DNA from: Clostridium felsineum DSM 794
Lineage (GTDB): Bacteria; Bacillota; Clostridia; Clostridiales; Clostridiaceae
Length of the DNA: 64,000 nucleotides
Assembly (NCBI RefSeq): GCF_002006355.2
Contig: NZ_CP096981.1
Span: forward strand, 124,001-188,000
Reading direction: 5' to 3'
Made by a program: the position numbers and the translations under genes. Of this stretch, positions 23,981 through 33,013 are shown piece by piece (the stretch's first letter is position 1; every line of letters begins with the position of its first letter). The notes under the pieces were generated by a model. It was not told the DNA's origin. It saw only the letters and a program-made list of their open reading frames with translations, and searched no databases.

Positions 23981-25732
23981 TTACTGTATCAACCTTTTAA
24001 GATTATCTCCTTTAAGTTCACCACTGTACCAGGCAGTGACAACAAAATTGCCAGAAGAAATTTTATTCACTTTATTTATCCATTGAATTTCGCTTTTAGC
24101 TTTTGTCCTTAGAAAATCACTCTTGGTATTTGTTGAAAGTAAACTTGAATTAACTATCCACCATTTATTATTAATTCCAGCCCTTTTTAAATCCTTCCTA
24201 AGTCTTTCAGCTTCATATACAGGAGTTGCTTCTGGAAGAGTTACTATTATAACCTCTGTTTCATTTTCATTCTTTAGTCTTGGAAGAAGTTTAATAACTG
24301 ATTTAGGAATGTCTCCTTCAGACCTTGAAATTTCCCTATTATAGCTTTCAGTTGAATCTAAAAGTAGTAAGGTATGTCCCGTAGGTGCAGTATCTATAAC
24401 TACTACCTCATCTTCTGCTCTAGCTACTATATCTGCAAAGGCTCTAAACACTGCAATTTCTTGCGTGCATGGCGAACGTAAATCTTCTTCTATATAAGCT
24501 ATATCGCTTTCTTCCATAGCTTCTCTAGCTTTTTCTAGTACTTCTTCCTTATATTTTTCTAGTTCTCTTTTTTCGTCTATTCTACTTAAGGTTATATTGT
24601 TTTCTTCACTAATAACAAACCTTAAATGAGCTGCTGGATCAGTTGTAGCCAAATGAACCTTAGCTCCCTTTTCTGAAAGCCCTAGTGCTATAGCTGCAGC
24701 TAAAGTAGTTTTGCCAACACCACCCTTTCCCATAGTAAAAATCACTTTCTTTTTACTTAAATACAAATCATCAATAAGATCCTTAACTCTCTTTAAATCT
24801 TTTACCTTAAGACTCATGTCATTGTGTTCTTTAAAATCTTTTTTTAAGAGTAACCTTATATTCTCTATACCTGTAACGTTATAGGATCTTAAAGGTATAT
24901 TATAGACTTCAAGTTTTCTTAAATCTTCAGGAATATACTTAAGAGCCTCTTGCTGTTTTTCATATAAACTATTTGATATTTCATCCTCATCGTTATTTTT
25001 ATAAAGAATTCCGTTAATAACTAATATTTGATTGTTAATTCCTATGCTCTTTAATTCAAGGGAGGCCCTTTCAGCTTCTTTAAGTGGTGAATATTCTGGC
25101 TTTGCAACTAATATTAAAGTTGTAGTTCTAGAATCTGATAAAGCTTCAACGGCATTTTTATACATTTCTTTTTTATCTTCTAAGCCTGCCAATGGGCCTA
25201 AACATGAGGCACCATGATTACTCTCACTTATGAAATTACTCCAGGCTGAAGGTAATTGAAGCATCCTTAAAGTATGTCCTGTAGGCGCTGTATCAAATAT
25301 AATATGGTCATAGCTTTCTTTTATAGCTTCATCTGTTATAAAGGTTGAAAATTCATTAAAAGCTGCTATTTCAACAGTACATGAACCTGAAAGCTGTTCT
25401 GACATATTATTTATTACAGCTTCAGGAAGCTTTCCAATGTAGGGCGCTAAAACAGCTTCTCTATAATCTTTAGCCGCTTGTTCTGGATTAAGATTTATTA
25501 CCACAAGTCCAGGAACATTATTTATAGAAGTACCCTTATTACTAAGAGAAGTATTAAATATATCTTGAAGATTAGAAGCAGGATCAGTACTGATTAGAAG
25601 TACCTTTTTTCCGTTATCTGCAAGAGTAACTGCCGTTGCTGCTGCGGTTGAAGTCTTTCCAACTCCACCTTTTCCAGTAAAAAATAAATATTTTGTTAGA
25701 TTTATATCCTTTAAATTAAATATTTTATTCAT
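23981..25732 (-). CDS. arsA: Arsenite-transporting ATPase ArsA
   Basis: 583 residues formed by two homologous ATPase halves. Walker A motifs are GKGGVGKTS (20-28) and GKGGVGKTT (335-343), and DTAPTGHT signal motifs occur in both. Cysteines C118, C177 and one in SPCTQEIAVF (about 424) correspond to the metalloid site. ArsA takes arsenite from ArsD and drives the membrane pump. Last gene of the operon, 14 bases after arsD, ending at the shared terminator. Its co-occurrence with an ACR3 pump is a known arrangement. Confidence 0.95.
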   Translation of the reverse strand: MNKIFNLKDINLTKYLFFTGKGGVGKTSTAAATAVTLADNGKKVLLISTDPASNLQDIFNTSLSNKGTSINNVPGLVVINLNPEQAAKDYREAVLAPYIGKLPEAVINNMSEQLSGSCTVEIAAFNEFSTFITDEAIKESYDHIIFDTAPTGHTLRMLQLPSAWSNFISESNHGASCLGPLAGLEDKKEMYKNAVEALSDSRTTTLILVAKPEYSPLKEAERASLELKSIGINNQILVINGILYKNNDEDEISNSLYEKQQEALKYIPEDLRKLEVYNIPLRSYNVTGIENIRLLLKKDFKEHNDMSLKVKDLKRVKDLIDDLYLSKKKVIFTMGKGGVGKTTLAAAIALGLSEKGAKVHLATTDPAAHLRFVISEENNITLSRIDEKRELEKYKEEVLEKAREAMEESDIAYIEEDLRSPCTQEIAVFRAFADIVARAEDEVVVIDTAPTGHTLLLLDSTESYNREISRSEGDIPKSVIKLLPRLKNENETEVIIVTLPEATPVYEAERLRKDLKRAGINNKWWIVNSSLLSTNTKSDFLRTKAKSEIQWINKVNKISSGNFVVTAWYSGELKGDNLKRLIQ

Positions 25733-25746
25733 TGTAAGCCTTCTTT

Positions 25747-26127
25747 CTAGCAGCTGCCTTTTTTACCACTGGTGCCACAACCTTTTCCAGGTTTCTTTAT
25801 AGTTATATGGGATAAATCTTCCTTTGCTACTCCTAACCAATTAGCAAATTCCTCATTGGTTGGATACTCTTTAAGCTTTTTAACCTCACCATCAACAAGT
25901 GTTATTGGAAGCACCTCAGCGCCTTCTGAGTTTAGATACTCATTGATTTTCTTATTATCTATAAAAGCCTGCGGTTCACTTGAAAGATTATGTCTTGTTA
26001 TATTAAAACCTTTTTTAATCATGTTATTTATAACTGTTGCAACCCTCAAAAGTTCTTTATTTATACTTGGTCCGCAAACTCCTGTTGAACAACACATAGC
26101 TGGATCAAAAATTTCTATTTTACTCAT
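25747..26127 (-). CDS. arsD: Arsenic metallochaperone ArsD
   Basis: 126 residues. The conserved vicinal cysteines C12-C13 and C18 occur in DPAMCCSTGVCGPSI and bind arsenite; further cysteines at the tail (KGCGTSGKKGSC) match long ArsD forms. It delivers As(III) to ArsA and acts as a weak repressor. AGGAGG lies ahead of the ATG; it follows arsC by 12 bases. Confidence 0.95.
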   Translation of the reverse strand: MSKIEIFDPAMCCSTGVCGPSINKELLRVATVINNMIKKGFNITRHNLSSEPQAFIDNKKINEYLNSEGAEVLPITLVDGEVKKLKEYPTNEEFANWLGVAKEDLSHITIKKPGKGCGTSGKKGSC

Positions 26128-26139
26128 TTTAATTTCCTC

Positions 26140-26550
26140 CTATAATTTAATTTCATTATTTTTTATTCTTTTAGCCAAAGCTTTAACCTTTTCCTCGATA
26201 GTTTTTGCTGTTTTTATAAATTCCTGGTCATCTTTCCCTGTAGGATCCTCTAACCCCCAGTCTTCTATATGCTTTGCTGGCAAAAAAGGACAAACTACGT
26301 TACAACCCATTTTTATTGCTATTTGAACCTCTGGAATATCTTTTATAAGCTTTGATTTATGCTCCTTATTCATATCAACTCCATACAAATCCTTTATAAT
26401 TCTTACTGCATCCTGGTTTATTGTATCCTTTAATTCAGTTCCCGCAGAATACGCCTCAAAGGTGTCGGCTGCAAATAATTTAGCTAAAGCTTCTGCCATT
26501 TGGGACCTGCAAGAATTGTGAACACATATAAATGCTACCTTAGGTTTCAT
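26140..26550 (-). CDS. arsC: Arsenate reductase ArsC (low-molecular-weight phosphatase type)
   Basis: 136 residues. The P-loop CVHNSCRS carries C9 and C14, and the resolving cysteines C83 and C88 sit in MGCNVVCPFLP, as in thioredoxin-coupled ArsC. It reduces arsenate to arsenite, which the pump then removes. It starts 2 bases after the pump stop codon; its GGAGGG site lies inside the end of the pump gene, so the two are coupled. Confidence 0.95.
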   Translation of the reverse strand: MKPKVAFICVHNSCRSQMAEALAKLFAADTFEAYSAGTELKDTINQDAVRIIKDLYGVDMNKEHKSKLIKDIPEVQIAIKMGCNVVCPFLPAKHIEDWGLEDPTGKDDQEFIKTAKTIEEKVKALAKRIKNNEIKL

Positions 26551-26552
26551 AG

Positions 26553-27602
26553 TTACTTCCCTCCACTACTAAAATATTTTTTCTGAAGTTTAAGAGCTAC
26601 ATTTACAAGTGCTATCATAACCGGTACTTCAACCAGTGGACCTATAACTGCTGTAAAAGCTTCCTTTGATTCTATTCCAAATACTGCAACTGCAACAGCT
26701 ATTGCAAGCTCAAAGTTATTGCTAGCAGCAGTAAAGGACAAGGTTACTGTTCTTTTGTAATCTACTTTGCTTTTGTAGCTTATAAAAAAAGATACAGAAA
26801 ACATTATTATAAAATACACTAAAAGTGGAACTGCAATTCTTATAACATCCATAGGAAGCTCTACTATATATTTACCTTTATAAGTAAACATAATTACTAT
26901 AGTAAAAAGTAAGGCAATAAGTGCAAGAGGACTTATTTTAGGTACAAATTTTTTAGTATACCATTCCGTTCCCATCTTAGGCTCCAAAATTAACCTTGTA
27001 AGCAGTCCTAATAAAAATGGAATTCCAAGATATATTGCCACGGAACTAGCTACCTTACCCATAGAAATATCAACTTTATATCCGGTTAATCCAAATATTG
27101 TTGGAAGTACAGTTATAAATATATAGCAGTATACTGAATAAAAAATAATCTGAAAAATCGAGTTAAAGGCCACAAGTGCAGCTGCATATTCTGTATCTCC
27201 ATCAGCTAAACTGTTCCATACAATAACCATAGCAATACATCTTGCAAGACCTATTAGTATAAGACCTGTCATAAAGGCAGGATATGATTTTAAGAAAACA
27301 ATTGCTATTATAAACATTAAGATTGGACCTATAATCCAATTTTGTAGAAGGGACAAGCCTAAAATTTTAGGATTTTTAAAAACCTTATGAATTTCTTTAT
27401 AATTGACCTTTGCCAGTGGTGGATACAGCATAACTATAAGCCCTATGGCCATAGGTATAGAGGTTGCTCCTACAGATAATTTAGATAAAGTAGTAGCTAC
27501 CCCAGGCACAGCCCAACCTAAAAGTATTCCAACTGCCATGCTCAAAAAAATCCATATTGTTAAATAACGATCTAGCCAAAATAATTTTGATGTTTTACTC
27601 AT
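26553..27602 (-). CDS. acr3: Arsenite efflux permease, ACR3 family
   Basis: 349 residues with ten predicted helices. Family motifs include GLILIGLARCIAMVIVWN, which holds the essential cysteine, and TLSFTAASNNFELAIAVAVA. It exports arsenite, alone or energised by ArsA. AGGAGG precedes the ATG. Second gene of the operon, 12 bases after arsR. Confidence 0.95.
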   Translation of the reverse strand: MSKTSKLFWLDRYLTIWIFLSMAVGILLGWAVPGVATTLSKLSVGATSIPMAIGLIVMLYPPLAKVNYKEIHKVFKNPKILGLSLLQNWIIGPILMFIIAIVFLKSYPAFMTGLILIGLARCIAMVIVWNSLADGDTEYAAALVAFNSIFQIIFYSVYCYIFITVLPTIFGLTGYKVDISMGKVASSVAIYLGIPFLLGLLTRLILEPKMGTEWYTKKFVPKISPLALIALLFTIVIMFTYKGKYIVELPMDVIRIAVPLLVYFIIMFSVSFFISYKSKVDYKRTVTLSFTAASNNFELAIAVAVAVFGIESKEAFTAVIGPLVEVPVMIALVNVALKLQKKYFSSGGK

Positions 27603-27614
27603 TTTAGTTTCCTC

Positions 27615-27995
27615 CTAGTCTTTAGAATTATTAAAGCATACCTTTCCTTCCTTTAAGTCATCACAACCAAGCCCGCTTTCTTTGTATTTTTCTAGTCTTT
27701 GTAAATCTTTTTTACACTGCTCTAAATTAACTGCATGTTTTTTTATGATTTCATCTACAAATGGAAATAAATCTATAATATCTTTATTTATTTTGTAATA
27801 TACATATTTATTTACCTTATGAAAATCAACAATTTTAGCAGTTGTAAGCTTTGTTAAATGGCGTGAAGCGTTAGATTGACTTATATTAAGCACAACTTCT
27901 AATTCACATACACACATCTCACCCTTTTGAAGTAAGTTTAATATTCTCATGCGTGTTTCATCTGATAATGCTTTCATCACTTGTATTAATTCCAA
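27615..27995 (-). CDS. arsR: ArsR-type arsenic-responsive repressor
   Basis: 126 residues. The winged helix contains CVCELEVVLNISQSNASRHL, in which the CVCE cysteines (about 33 and 35) bind As(III) and release DNA. I place the start at TTG 27995 because AAGGAGTG lies 7 bases ahead; the longer frame would run through the promoter. The dyad TGAACATATTCA at 28012-28023, just upstream, is a likely operator. It leads the arsR-acr3-arsC-arsD-arsA operon. Confidence 0.9.
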   Translation of the reverse strand: MELIQVMKALSDETRMRILNLLQKGEMCVCELEVVLNISQSNASRHLTKLTTAKIVDFHKVNKYVYYKINKDIIDLFPFVDEIIKKHAVNLEQCKKDLQRLEKYKESGLGCDDLKEGKVCFNNSKD

Positions 27996-28011
27996 AGTAT
28001 CACTCCTTATA

Positions 28012-28023
28012 TGAACATATTCA
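28012..28023. promoter_or_regulatory. Candidate ArsR operator
   Basis: TGAACATATTCA, a 12-base dyad with one central mismatch, 17 bases ahead of the arsR start. Confidence 0.5.
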
Positions 28024-28094
28024 ATTATAATCATATGACATCCGAACCATCTTTGCAAGTATTTCTAATAAAACCTTATAATTTTTTAAAACAA

Positions 28095-28127
28095 AAGATG
28101 TAAACTAGAAGCTTACATCTTTTTAAT
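28095..28127 (-). terminator. Terminator after the C-GCAxxG gene
   Basis: AAAGATGTAA and TTACATCTTT pair around a short loop between the gene at 28138 and arsR. Confidence 0.65.
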
Positions 28128-28137
28128 ATTATTTTCA

Positions 28138-28569
28138 TTATAAAAACTTCTCCAATATATTAACTGAATCTCCAACATACTTAGGACATTTTTCCTTAAA
28201 TAATCCTTTTTCTCTTGCTATAGCCTTATTTTCTTGCTGAGTAAGATCAATACCAAGCAGTTCTCTACATATTATGGAACCATTAATTTTCTTAAATTCT
28301 TTACAAAATGTTCTTGTAACTTCATACACTTTTTCTTTTGCCTCTTTATTATCTGCCACACTGTTTCCGTACTTAAGTCCTAAAGCCATTACTGCTCCAG
28401 TTACTGCTCCACAAATATCGCCTTCACACATTCCACCACCAAAGCCAGAAGAAATTTTTAATGCTAATTCCTTACTTAGACCTAACTCATCACTGAAAGC
28501 TGCTAAAACACATTGCGAACAATACAAACCTCTTTTAAACTCAACAATAGCATTTTCTGCTTTTCCCAT
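28138..28569 (-). CDS. C-GCAxxG-C-C family protein
   Basis: 143 residues: YCSQCVLAAF near 17-26, GGGMCEGDICGAVTGAVMALG near 44-64 and later C98, C108 and C135 fit the C_GCAxxG_C_C family of anaerobes. This family often sits near redox or metal genes and is of unproven function. ATG 28569 is preceded by GGGTGGTGG. It lies just upstream of the ars operon, on the same strand but with its own terminator. Confidence 0.8.
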   Translation of the reverse strand: MGKAENAIVEFKRGLYCSQCVLAAFSDELGLSKELALKISSGFGGGMCEGDICGAVTGAVMALGLKYGNSVADNKEAKEKVYEVTRTFCKEFKKINGSIICRELLGIDLTQQENKAIAREKGLFKEKCPKYVGDSVNILEKFL

Positions 28570-28598
28570 AATAACCACCACCCATCTTTAAATGATAT

Positions 28599-29099
28599 TT
28601 AGTCTATCCCATTAATATCACTTCTGTACTCCATTAAAATTGTATCATGCCATGTACCATTAGGCATTTTTGCAATCTTCTCTCTTATTCCTATGTTCCT
28701 AAAACCACAGCGTCTATGAAGTGCTATACTTGAAGTATTTTCTTTTATGATCCCTGATTGTAAAGTCCAAAGTCCATTTTCTTCTGATAATTTTACTAAA
28801 GTGTTTAATATATTTTTTCCTACTCCCTTCCCCCTATAAGCTTCTCCTATGTATATGCTAACTTCCGCAACACCTTTGTAAACACATCTGCTAGAAGTAG
28901 GACTAAGTGCCGCCCATCCTAATATATTTTCTCCATCACAAGCTACTATTCTACAGTTCTTCATATGTCCCTTGTCCCATTCTTCGAAGTTTGGAAGCTC
29001 TGATTGAAAGGTAGCTTTTCCTGTATCAATTCCTTCAGCATATATTTTAGCAACAGCCTCCCAATCTTCAGCTTTCATTTCCCTAATATTATAATCCAT
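28599..29099 (-). CDS. GNAT acetyltransferase, phosphinothricin/methionine sulfone type
   Basis: 166 residues: AEGIDTGKATFQSELPNFEEW and SIYIGEAYRGKGVGKNILNT, then LHRRCGFRNIGIREKIAK, are the hallmarks of the Pat/MddA group, which acetylates small amino-acid analogues. ATG 29099 has AAGGAGTG before it. Lies 17 bases after a MarR gene on the same strand, probably one operon. Confidence 0.85.
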   Translation of the reverse strand: MDYNIREMKAEDWEAVAKIYAEGIDTGKATFQSELPNFEEWDKGHMKNCRIVACDGENILGWAALSPTSSRCVYKGVAEVSIYIGEAYRGKGVGKNILNTLVKLSEENGLWTLQSGIIKENTSSIALHRRCGFRNIGIREKIAKMPNGTWHDTILMEYRSDINGID

Positions 29100-29116
29100 T
29101 TTAATCACTCCTTCTT

Positions 29117-29554
29117 TCAACACTTATTTTTATGTAATGCTTCAATAAGTATCTTTAAACTATCTAATATTTGTTCTCTTTTGCTTTCTTCAATAGCTGT
29201 AAATATATCTTCATAGTAGTTAGTCATGTTTTTTTCTATGTTTTTAAATAAATCACTACCTTTGTCAGTAAGTCTTATGACTATGTATCGCCTATCCTCA
29301 GGATGAGCTTCTCTAATTACCAGTTCTTCTTTGACTAATTTATTTATGGTTCTGCTCATTGTACTCTTATCTAAATTTAAAATCCTAGCAAGTTCATTTA
29401 GGGATAGTTCTTCATTTCTGCCAATCTCTACAATAGCATGACATTGTGATATAGTAACCCCTGAGCAGCTTGAATCAGACTTTTCCAAAACACCAAGATC
29501 TCTTATTAATATTCTAATTAGTTCCCTCAATTGATTGCTTTTTTCTTTTTTCAT
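29117..29554 (-). CDS. MarR-family regulator
   Basis: 145 residues with a winged helix LSLNELARILNLDKSTMSRT and wing HPEDRRYIVIRLT. It leads the operon with the GNAT gene. ATG 29554 follows CAGGTG. A near-perfect 15+15 base inverted repeat at 29578-29612 lies immediately upstream and is a very good operator candidate, implying autoregulation. Confidence 0.85.
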   Translation of the reverse strand: MKKEKSNQLRELIRILIRDLGVLEKSDSSCSGVTISQCHAIVEIGRNEELSLNELARILNLDKSTMSRTINKLVKEELVIREAHPEDRRYIVIRLTDKGSDLFKNIEKNMTNYYEDIFTAIEESKREQILDSLKILIEALHKNKC

Positions 29555-29577
29555 AAAATCACCTGTGATTAATTGTA

Positions 29578-29612
29578 TCACAAAACAGTTGTCACTTACA
29601 ACTATTTTGTGA
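29578..29612. promoter_or_regulatory. MarR operator, 15-base inverted repeat
   Basis: TCACAAAACAGTTGT (29578-29592) and ACAACTATTTTGTGA (29598-29612) match at 14 of 15 positions around CACTT. Confidence 0.65.
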
Positions 29613-29675
29613 TTCTTCTGTAATTAAACTCTTATAAATAACATGATTTTTAAATTTATTCCATTTTAAAATAAA

Positions 29676-29733
29676 GACAATATATTGACTAAGTATCAAG
29701 GTATTGTTATACTAATATAGTCAATATATTGTC
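29676..29733. promoter_or_regulatory. Paired GACAAT-type operators upstream of the thioesterase
   Basis: GACAATATATTGACTA (29676-29691) and TAGTCAATATATTGTC (29718-29733) form a perfect 16-base inverted repeat with a 26-base spacer. Each arm contains a GACAATNNATTGAC-like dyad, the same core as the palindrome at 31063-31100. Confidence 0.6.
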
Positions 29734-29764
29734 AAAATAAATTATGATTAAGGAGAATAGCCCT

Positions 29765-31035
29765 ATGGAAATAGAAATATCTAATAAAGAAGACCTTATA
29801 ACTCAAAGAATACAAATTAAAATTTTAAAGCTAAAACCAAATAGTAAATTAAAAATCACTCTTAAAACTGAGCTGCCTTGGTGCTTAGGTGAAGAATATT
29901 CCTCTTATGGTGTATTCCTTTCTACTGAAAAAGGAGAAGTTGACTTAGCTTTAGCAAAGCCAATAGATGGCACCTATGAAAATGCTGACAGCATGGGCTT
30001 AATTTACTCATTAAGAAAATCTAAAACCCAATGTAAAAACATTGCAGAAAATATATCCATTGAAAAGCCTATGGTTATGAATATGACCTTTGAAGCTTCA
30101 GGTGAAAAAGAAACAATCATTTTAAAAAGATTATTTAAAACAGAAGATGTTATTGTAAAAAATATAAATGAAAAAGATTTTGCAGGTAAGCTATTTTTTA
30201 AAGGAAAAGCTAAAAAACAGTTTTAATGCTGGGAGGTTCTAGTGGTGATTCAGAAGCTCTATCGCTTTTAGCAGGTCCTCTTGCCTCCTATGGCTTTAAT
30301 ATTCTTGTAGTACCCTATTTTGAAGCAGAAGGACTACCAGATAAATTAGAAAAAGTTCCACTTGAGTATTTTGAAGGAATATTTAAATGGCTTCAAAATA
30401 ATGAAATCCTAAACTCTAAAGAAATATTTTTACATGGCACCTCAAAAGGTGGAGAATTAGCACTACTTCTTGCTTCAAGATACAAAGAAATTAAAAAAGT
30501 TGTTGCAGTAGAGCCTCATGCTTACTGTTTTCAAGCTCTTGATGGGATGATGAACGGAAATAATGTTTCGTCCTGGAGTTATAAAGACCAGTCCATTCCC
30601 TATATAGAAGTTGATAATAATATTTTCTTTGAAGAACAAAAGAAAGCTGTAAAAAAAGGTATTTCTTTTGGCTTCGCTAGTACCTATAAAAAAAGTATTG
30701 AAAAGGCATTAAACAAGGAAGATGCAAGAATAAAAGTAGAAAACTCTAATGCTGATATACTTATGATTACGGGAAAAGAGGATAATATTTGGAATAGCTA
30801 TGAAGGCTGCACAGAGATAGTTAAGAATCTAAAAAAGAATAATTATAAACATAAGGTAGAATTGCTTACCTTTGATAAAATGGGTCATCCTATGCCTGTA
30901 CCATACATTATTCCTATAAGTGAAACTTTATCCATGAACATGATGGGAGGAGTATTCTCTTCAGGTGGAACTATAGAAGGTAATGCTGAAGGCCAATACA
31001 AATCCTGGAGACGAACAATTGAATTTCTTAAATAG
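29765..31035 (+). pseudogene. BAAT/acyl-CoA thioester hydrolase-like gene with one frameshift
   Basis: The first frame (29765-30226) encodes the N-terminal beta domain: GEVDLALAKPIDGTYENADS and MGLIYSLRKSK. The second (from 30226) encodes the alpha/beta-hydrolase part: LGGSSGDSEALSLLAGPLAS, then FLHGTSKGGELALLLAS, which holds the nucleophile, and DKMGHP with the histidine. This is the layout of bile-acid-CoA:amino-acid N-acyltransferase-like thioesterases. Inserting one base in AAAAAACAGTTTTAATG (about 30214-30229) would join them as KKPVLMLGG. Either a fresh mutation or a sequencing error. ATG 29765 follows AAGGAG. MarR-type operators flank it. Confidence 0.8.
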
Positions 31036-31062
31036 CATTATTGATATTTCCTAAGTAAAGTT

Positions 31063-31100
31063 ATATAATCTATAGACAATACATTGTCTATAGATTATAT
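31063..31100. promoter_or_regulatory. 38-base perfect palindrome upstream of marR
   Basis: ATATAATCTATAGACAAT (31063-31080) is the exact reverse complement of 31083-31100; the centre is AC. The GACAATACATTGTC core repeats the operator motif at 29676-29733, tying both genes to the MarR protein encoded next. Confidence 0.7.
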
Positions 31101-31127
31101 TTTAATTTTATTAGGGAGATTTTTAAC

Positions 31128-31685
31128 ATGGATTATAATAAAGAACTTTATTTATTACATATTATGCAGCAGGCTTATGCAAGCCTTGTTTCTGTTTCAA
31201 ACAAACTTCAAATGGTAGGTGATAAATATTTTGAACCTTTGACCTCTAGGCAGTACATCACAATGCTAGCAGTTCTTCATTTGAAAGAAGACGAAACTAC
31301 ACTTATTAATATTTCTAAAAAACTAGGCACCACAAAGCAAAATTTATCTCAAATAATTAAAAGTCTTGAGAAAAAAGCCTTTATAGCTATAGTTCCTAAT
31401 AAAAAGGATAAAAGAGCTGTAAACGTGGTTGTAACTGATTTAGGCATGGAAGCTATGATTAAATGCGGCTCCAGTGGCAGTGTTAATTTCATGGCAGATA
31501 TGTTTAAGGATTTTACTAAAGAAGAAATTGAAATTTTGTGGAAACTGCTTATAAAATTATATCGTTTTGACGGAAATGATATGGATGGTTTTGAAGAAGC
31601 TGTAGACCTTCCAAATTCAGATGTGAATATTGATGTTGAAGAAGCTTTGGAGCAATTCTCCAAGAGAAGAAACGAGCAAAAATAA
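31128..31685 (+). CDS. MarR-family regulator
   Basis: 185 residues. The winged helix NISKKLGTTKQNLSQIIKSL lies near 65-84 and the wing KKDKRAVNVVVTDLG near 97-111. A 40-residue acidic extension (VDLPNSDVNIDVEEALEQF) follows the usual fold. AGGGAG precedes the ATG. The palindrome just upstream and the matching sites before the thioesterase suggest it represses both. Confidence 0.85.
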   Translation: MDYNKELYLLHIMQQAYASLVSVSNKLQMVGDKYFEPLTSRQYITMLAVLHLKEDETTLINISKKLGTTKQNLSQIIKSLEKKAFIAIVPNKKDKRAVNVVVTDLGMEAMIKCGSSGSVNFMADMFKDFTKEEIEILWKLLIKLYRFDGNDMDGFEEAVDLPNSDVNIDVEEALEQFSKRRNEQK

Positions 31686-31712
31686 AGGGTACACTGATAT
31701 ACCCTTTATTTA
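31684..31712. terminator. Bidirectional terminator between marR and the SpoIIP-like gene
   Basis: TAAAGGGTA and TACCCTTTA pair around a short loop, T-rich after and A-rich before. Confidence 0.7.
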
Positions 31713-32407
31713 TAATTTAAATTTTTAAAGGCTGTACTTATTAAATCCACAAGTTTATTTAGTTCACTATCACTAGATTTAATATTACCAACTCCAAGCA
31801 TCATGCTTTTATCTGATAAATCTTGATTAAATTTTGTTTCATCCAAAACAAAAGGGCATATATTTGTTGGCCTTTTTAATTTATCTAACTGTGTTATTAA
31901 TGCTTCAGCAAACTTTCTATTTTTTGTATAATTAGGCGTGTTTGTTACCAGCGATATTTCAGTATTGTTTTTGGACACTCCTTTATCACGATATATGTCC
32001 AATAAAATACACTTGTTATAATTTTTTATGTTCTGTTTTATCAAATTACGTGTATTTTCATAGGTTTTTGAGTAATCAGAATAGGATAGCATAACTTTTT
32101 TTGTGATTATTGGATTGTTTATAAAAGTACTTTTTAACCCCTTTTTCTTAAGTTTAATATTAAGCAGTTTACCTATATCAGTTACTCTTTTACCACTTGG
32201 ATAATCTTCTCCTGACTCCGAACTGTAAATTACTATATTGGGCAAACTCCTCTTTAAAGCCTTCCTATTTCCGTATATAGACTTACTTACTATAGTACTA
32301 TTTAAATTAGAATTTATTTTATTAGCCCCTATTCCTAAATACATAATACCTGTAATTAATGCTAGTGTAGTACCTCCAGTAAGTATTCTTTTATAAATTT
32401 TTTTCAT
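31706..32407 (-). CDS. SpoIIP-like exported protein, degenerate active site
   Basis: 233 residues with an N-terminal signal-anchor (about 8-27). The order IVIYSSESGEDYPSGKRVTD, then CILLDIYRDKG and the tail GNIKSSDSELNKLVDLISTA follows SpoIIP, the amidase/endopeptidase of forespore engulfment. SpoIIP has a HTHxxE motif at the first site; here it reads SSESGE, so the zinc histidine is missing and activity is doubtful. It is also shorter than SpoIIP. The AAGGGA site lies before the ATG. Divergent from the b5-like lipoprotein. Confidence 0.6.
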   Translation of the reverse strand: MKKIYKRILTGGTTLALITGIMYLGIGANKINSNLNSTIVSKSIYGNRKALKRSLPNIVIYSSESGEDYPSGKRVTDIGKLLNIKLKKKGLKSTFINNPIITKKVMLSYSDYSKTYENTRNLIKQNIKNYNKCILLDIYRDKGVSKNNTEISLVTNTPNYTKNRKFAEALITQLDKLKRPTNICPFVLDETKFNQDLSDKSMMLGVGNIKSSDSELNKLVDLISTAFKNLNYK

Positions 32408-32538
32408 GTTTTATCCCTTCTTTGCTTTTCATTATTTTCTAATCAATAGTTTTTATATAAAATTTATGCTTATACCTAGAATAAATATGCCTTTATAAGA
32501 AACACTAACTTTAAATTTTATAATAAGGGGTGCTTTAC

Positions 32539-32898
32539 ATGAAAAAAGCTTTTAAATATATTTGCGTATTTCTAGCATTAATGTGCGTGTTACTATGTGG
32601 TTGTTCTTCAAATAGCAGCACTACAAAAAATAATAATACTACCACTAAAAGTACAGCAGAAAATACAACTAAAACCTTCACCGTCGATGAACTTAAAAAA
32701 TACAATGGAAAAAATGGGAACCCGGCTTATGTTGCTATAGGTGGTATTGTGTATGATGTAACGCATGCAAATAAATGGAATAATGGAGAACACCAGGAGG
32801 GAATAACTGCTGGAAAAGATTTAACTAAAGAAATAGAGCGTTCTCCTCACGGAACAGATGTTTTAAAGAATCTCCCTATAGTTGGTAAGTTAAAATAA
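32539..32898 (+). CDS. Cytochrome b5-like heme/steroid-binding lipoprotein
   Basis: 119 residues. A lipoprotein signal peptide ends at LLCGC (C22) and is followed by a Ser/Thr/Asn linker. Residues 49-119 match the small cytochrome-b5-like domain (FTVDELKKYNGKNGNPAYVA, IGGIVYDVTHANKWNNGEHQ, GTDVLKNLPIVGKL). These bacterial domains bind heme or hydrophobic ligands outside the membrane. ATG 32539 has AAGGGG ahead of it. Monocistronic. Confidence 0.8.
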   Translation: MKKAFKYICVFLALMCVLLCGCSSNSSTTKNNNTTTKSTAENTTKTFTVDELKKYNGKNGNPAYVAIGGIVYDVTHANKWNNGEHQEGITAGKDLTKEIERSPHGTDVLKNLPIVGKLK

Positions 32899-33013
32899 TC
32901 TAACCTTATAAAAAATATTATTGCCACTATAATGGTGGTGTATATAAAAAAGCTTAATATTATGATAACCTTAGTTTGTCAATAAATACTATCTTTTTAA
33001 ATGGAGGTTTTTT

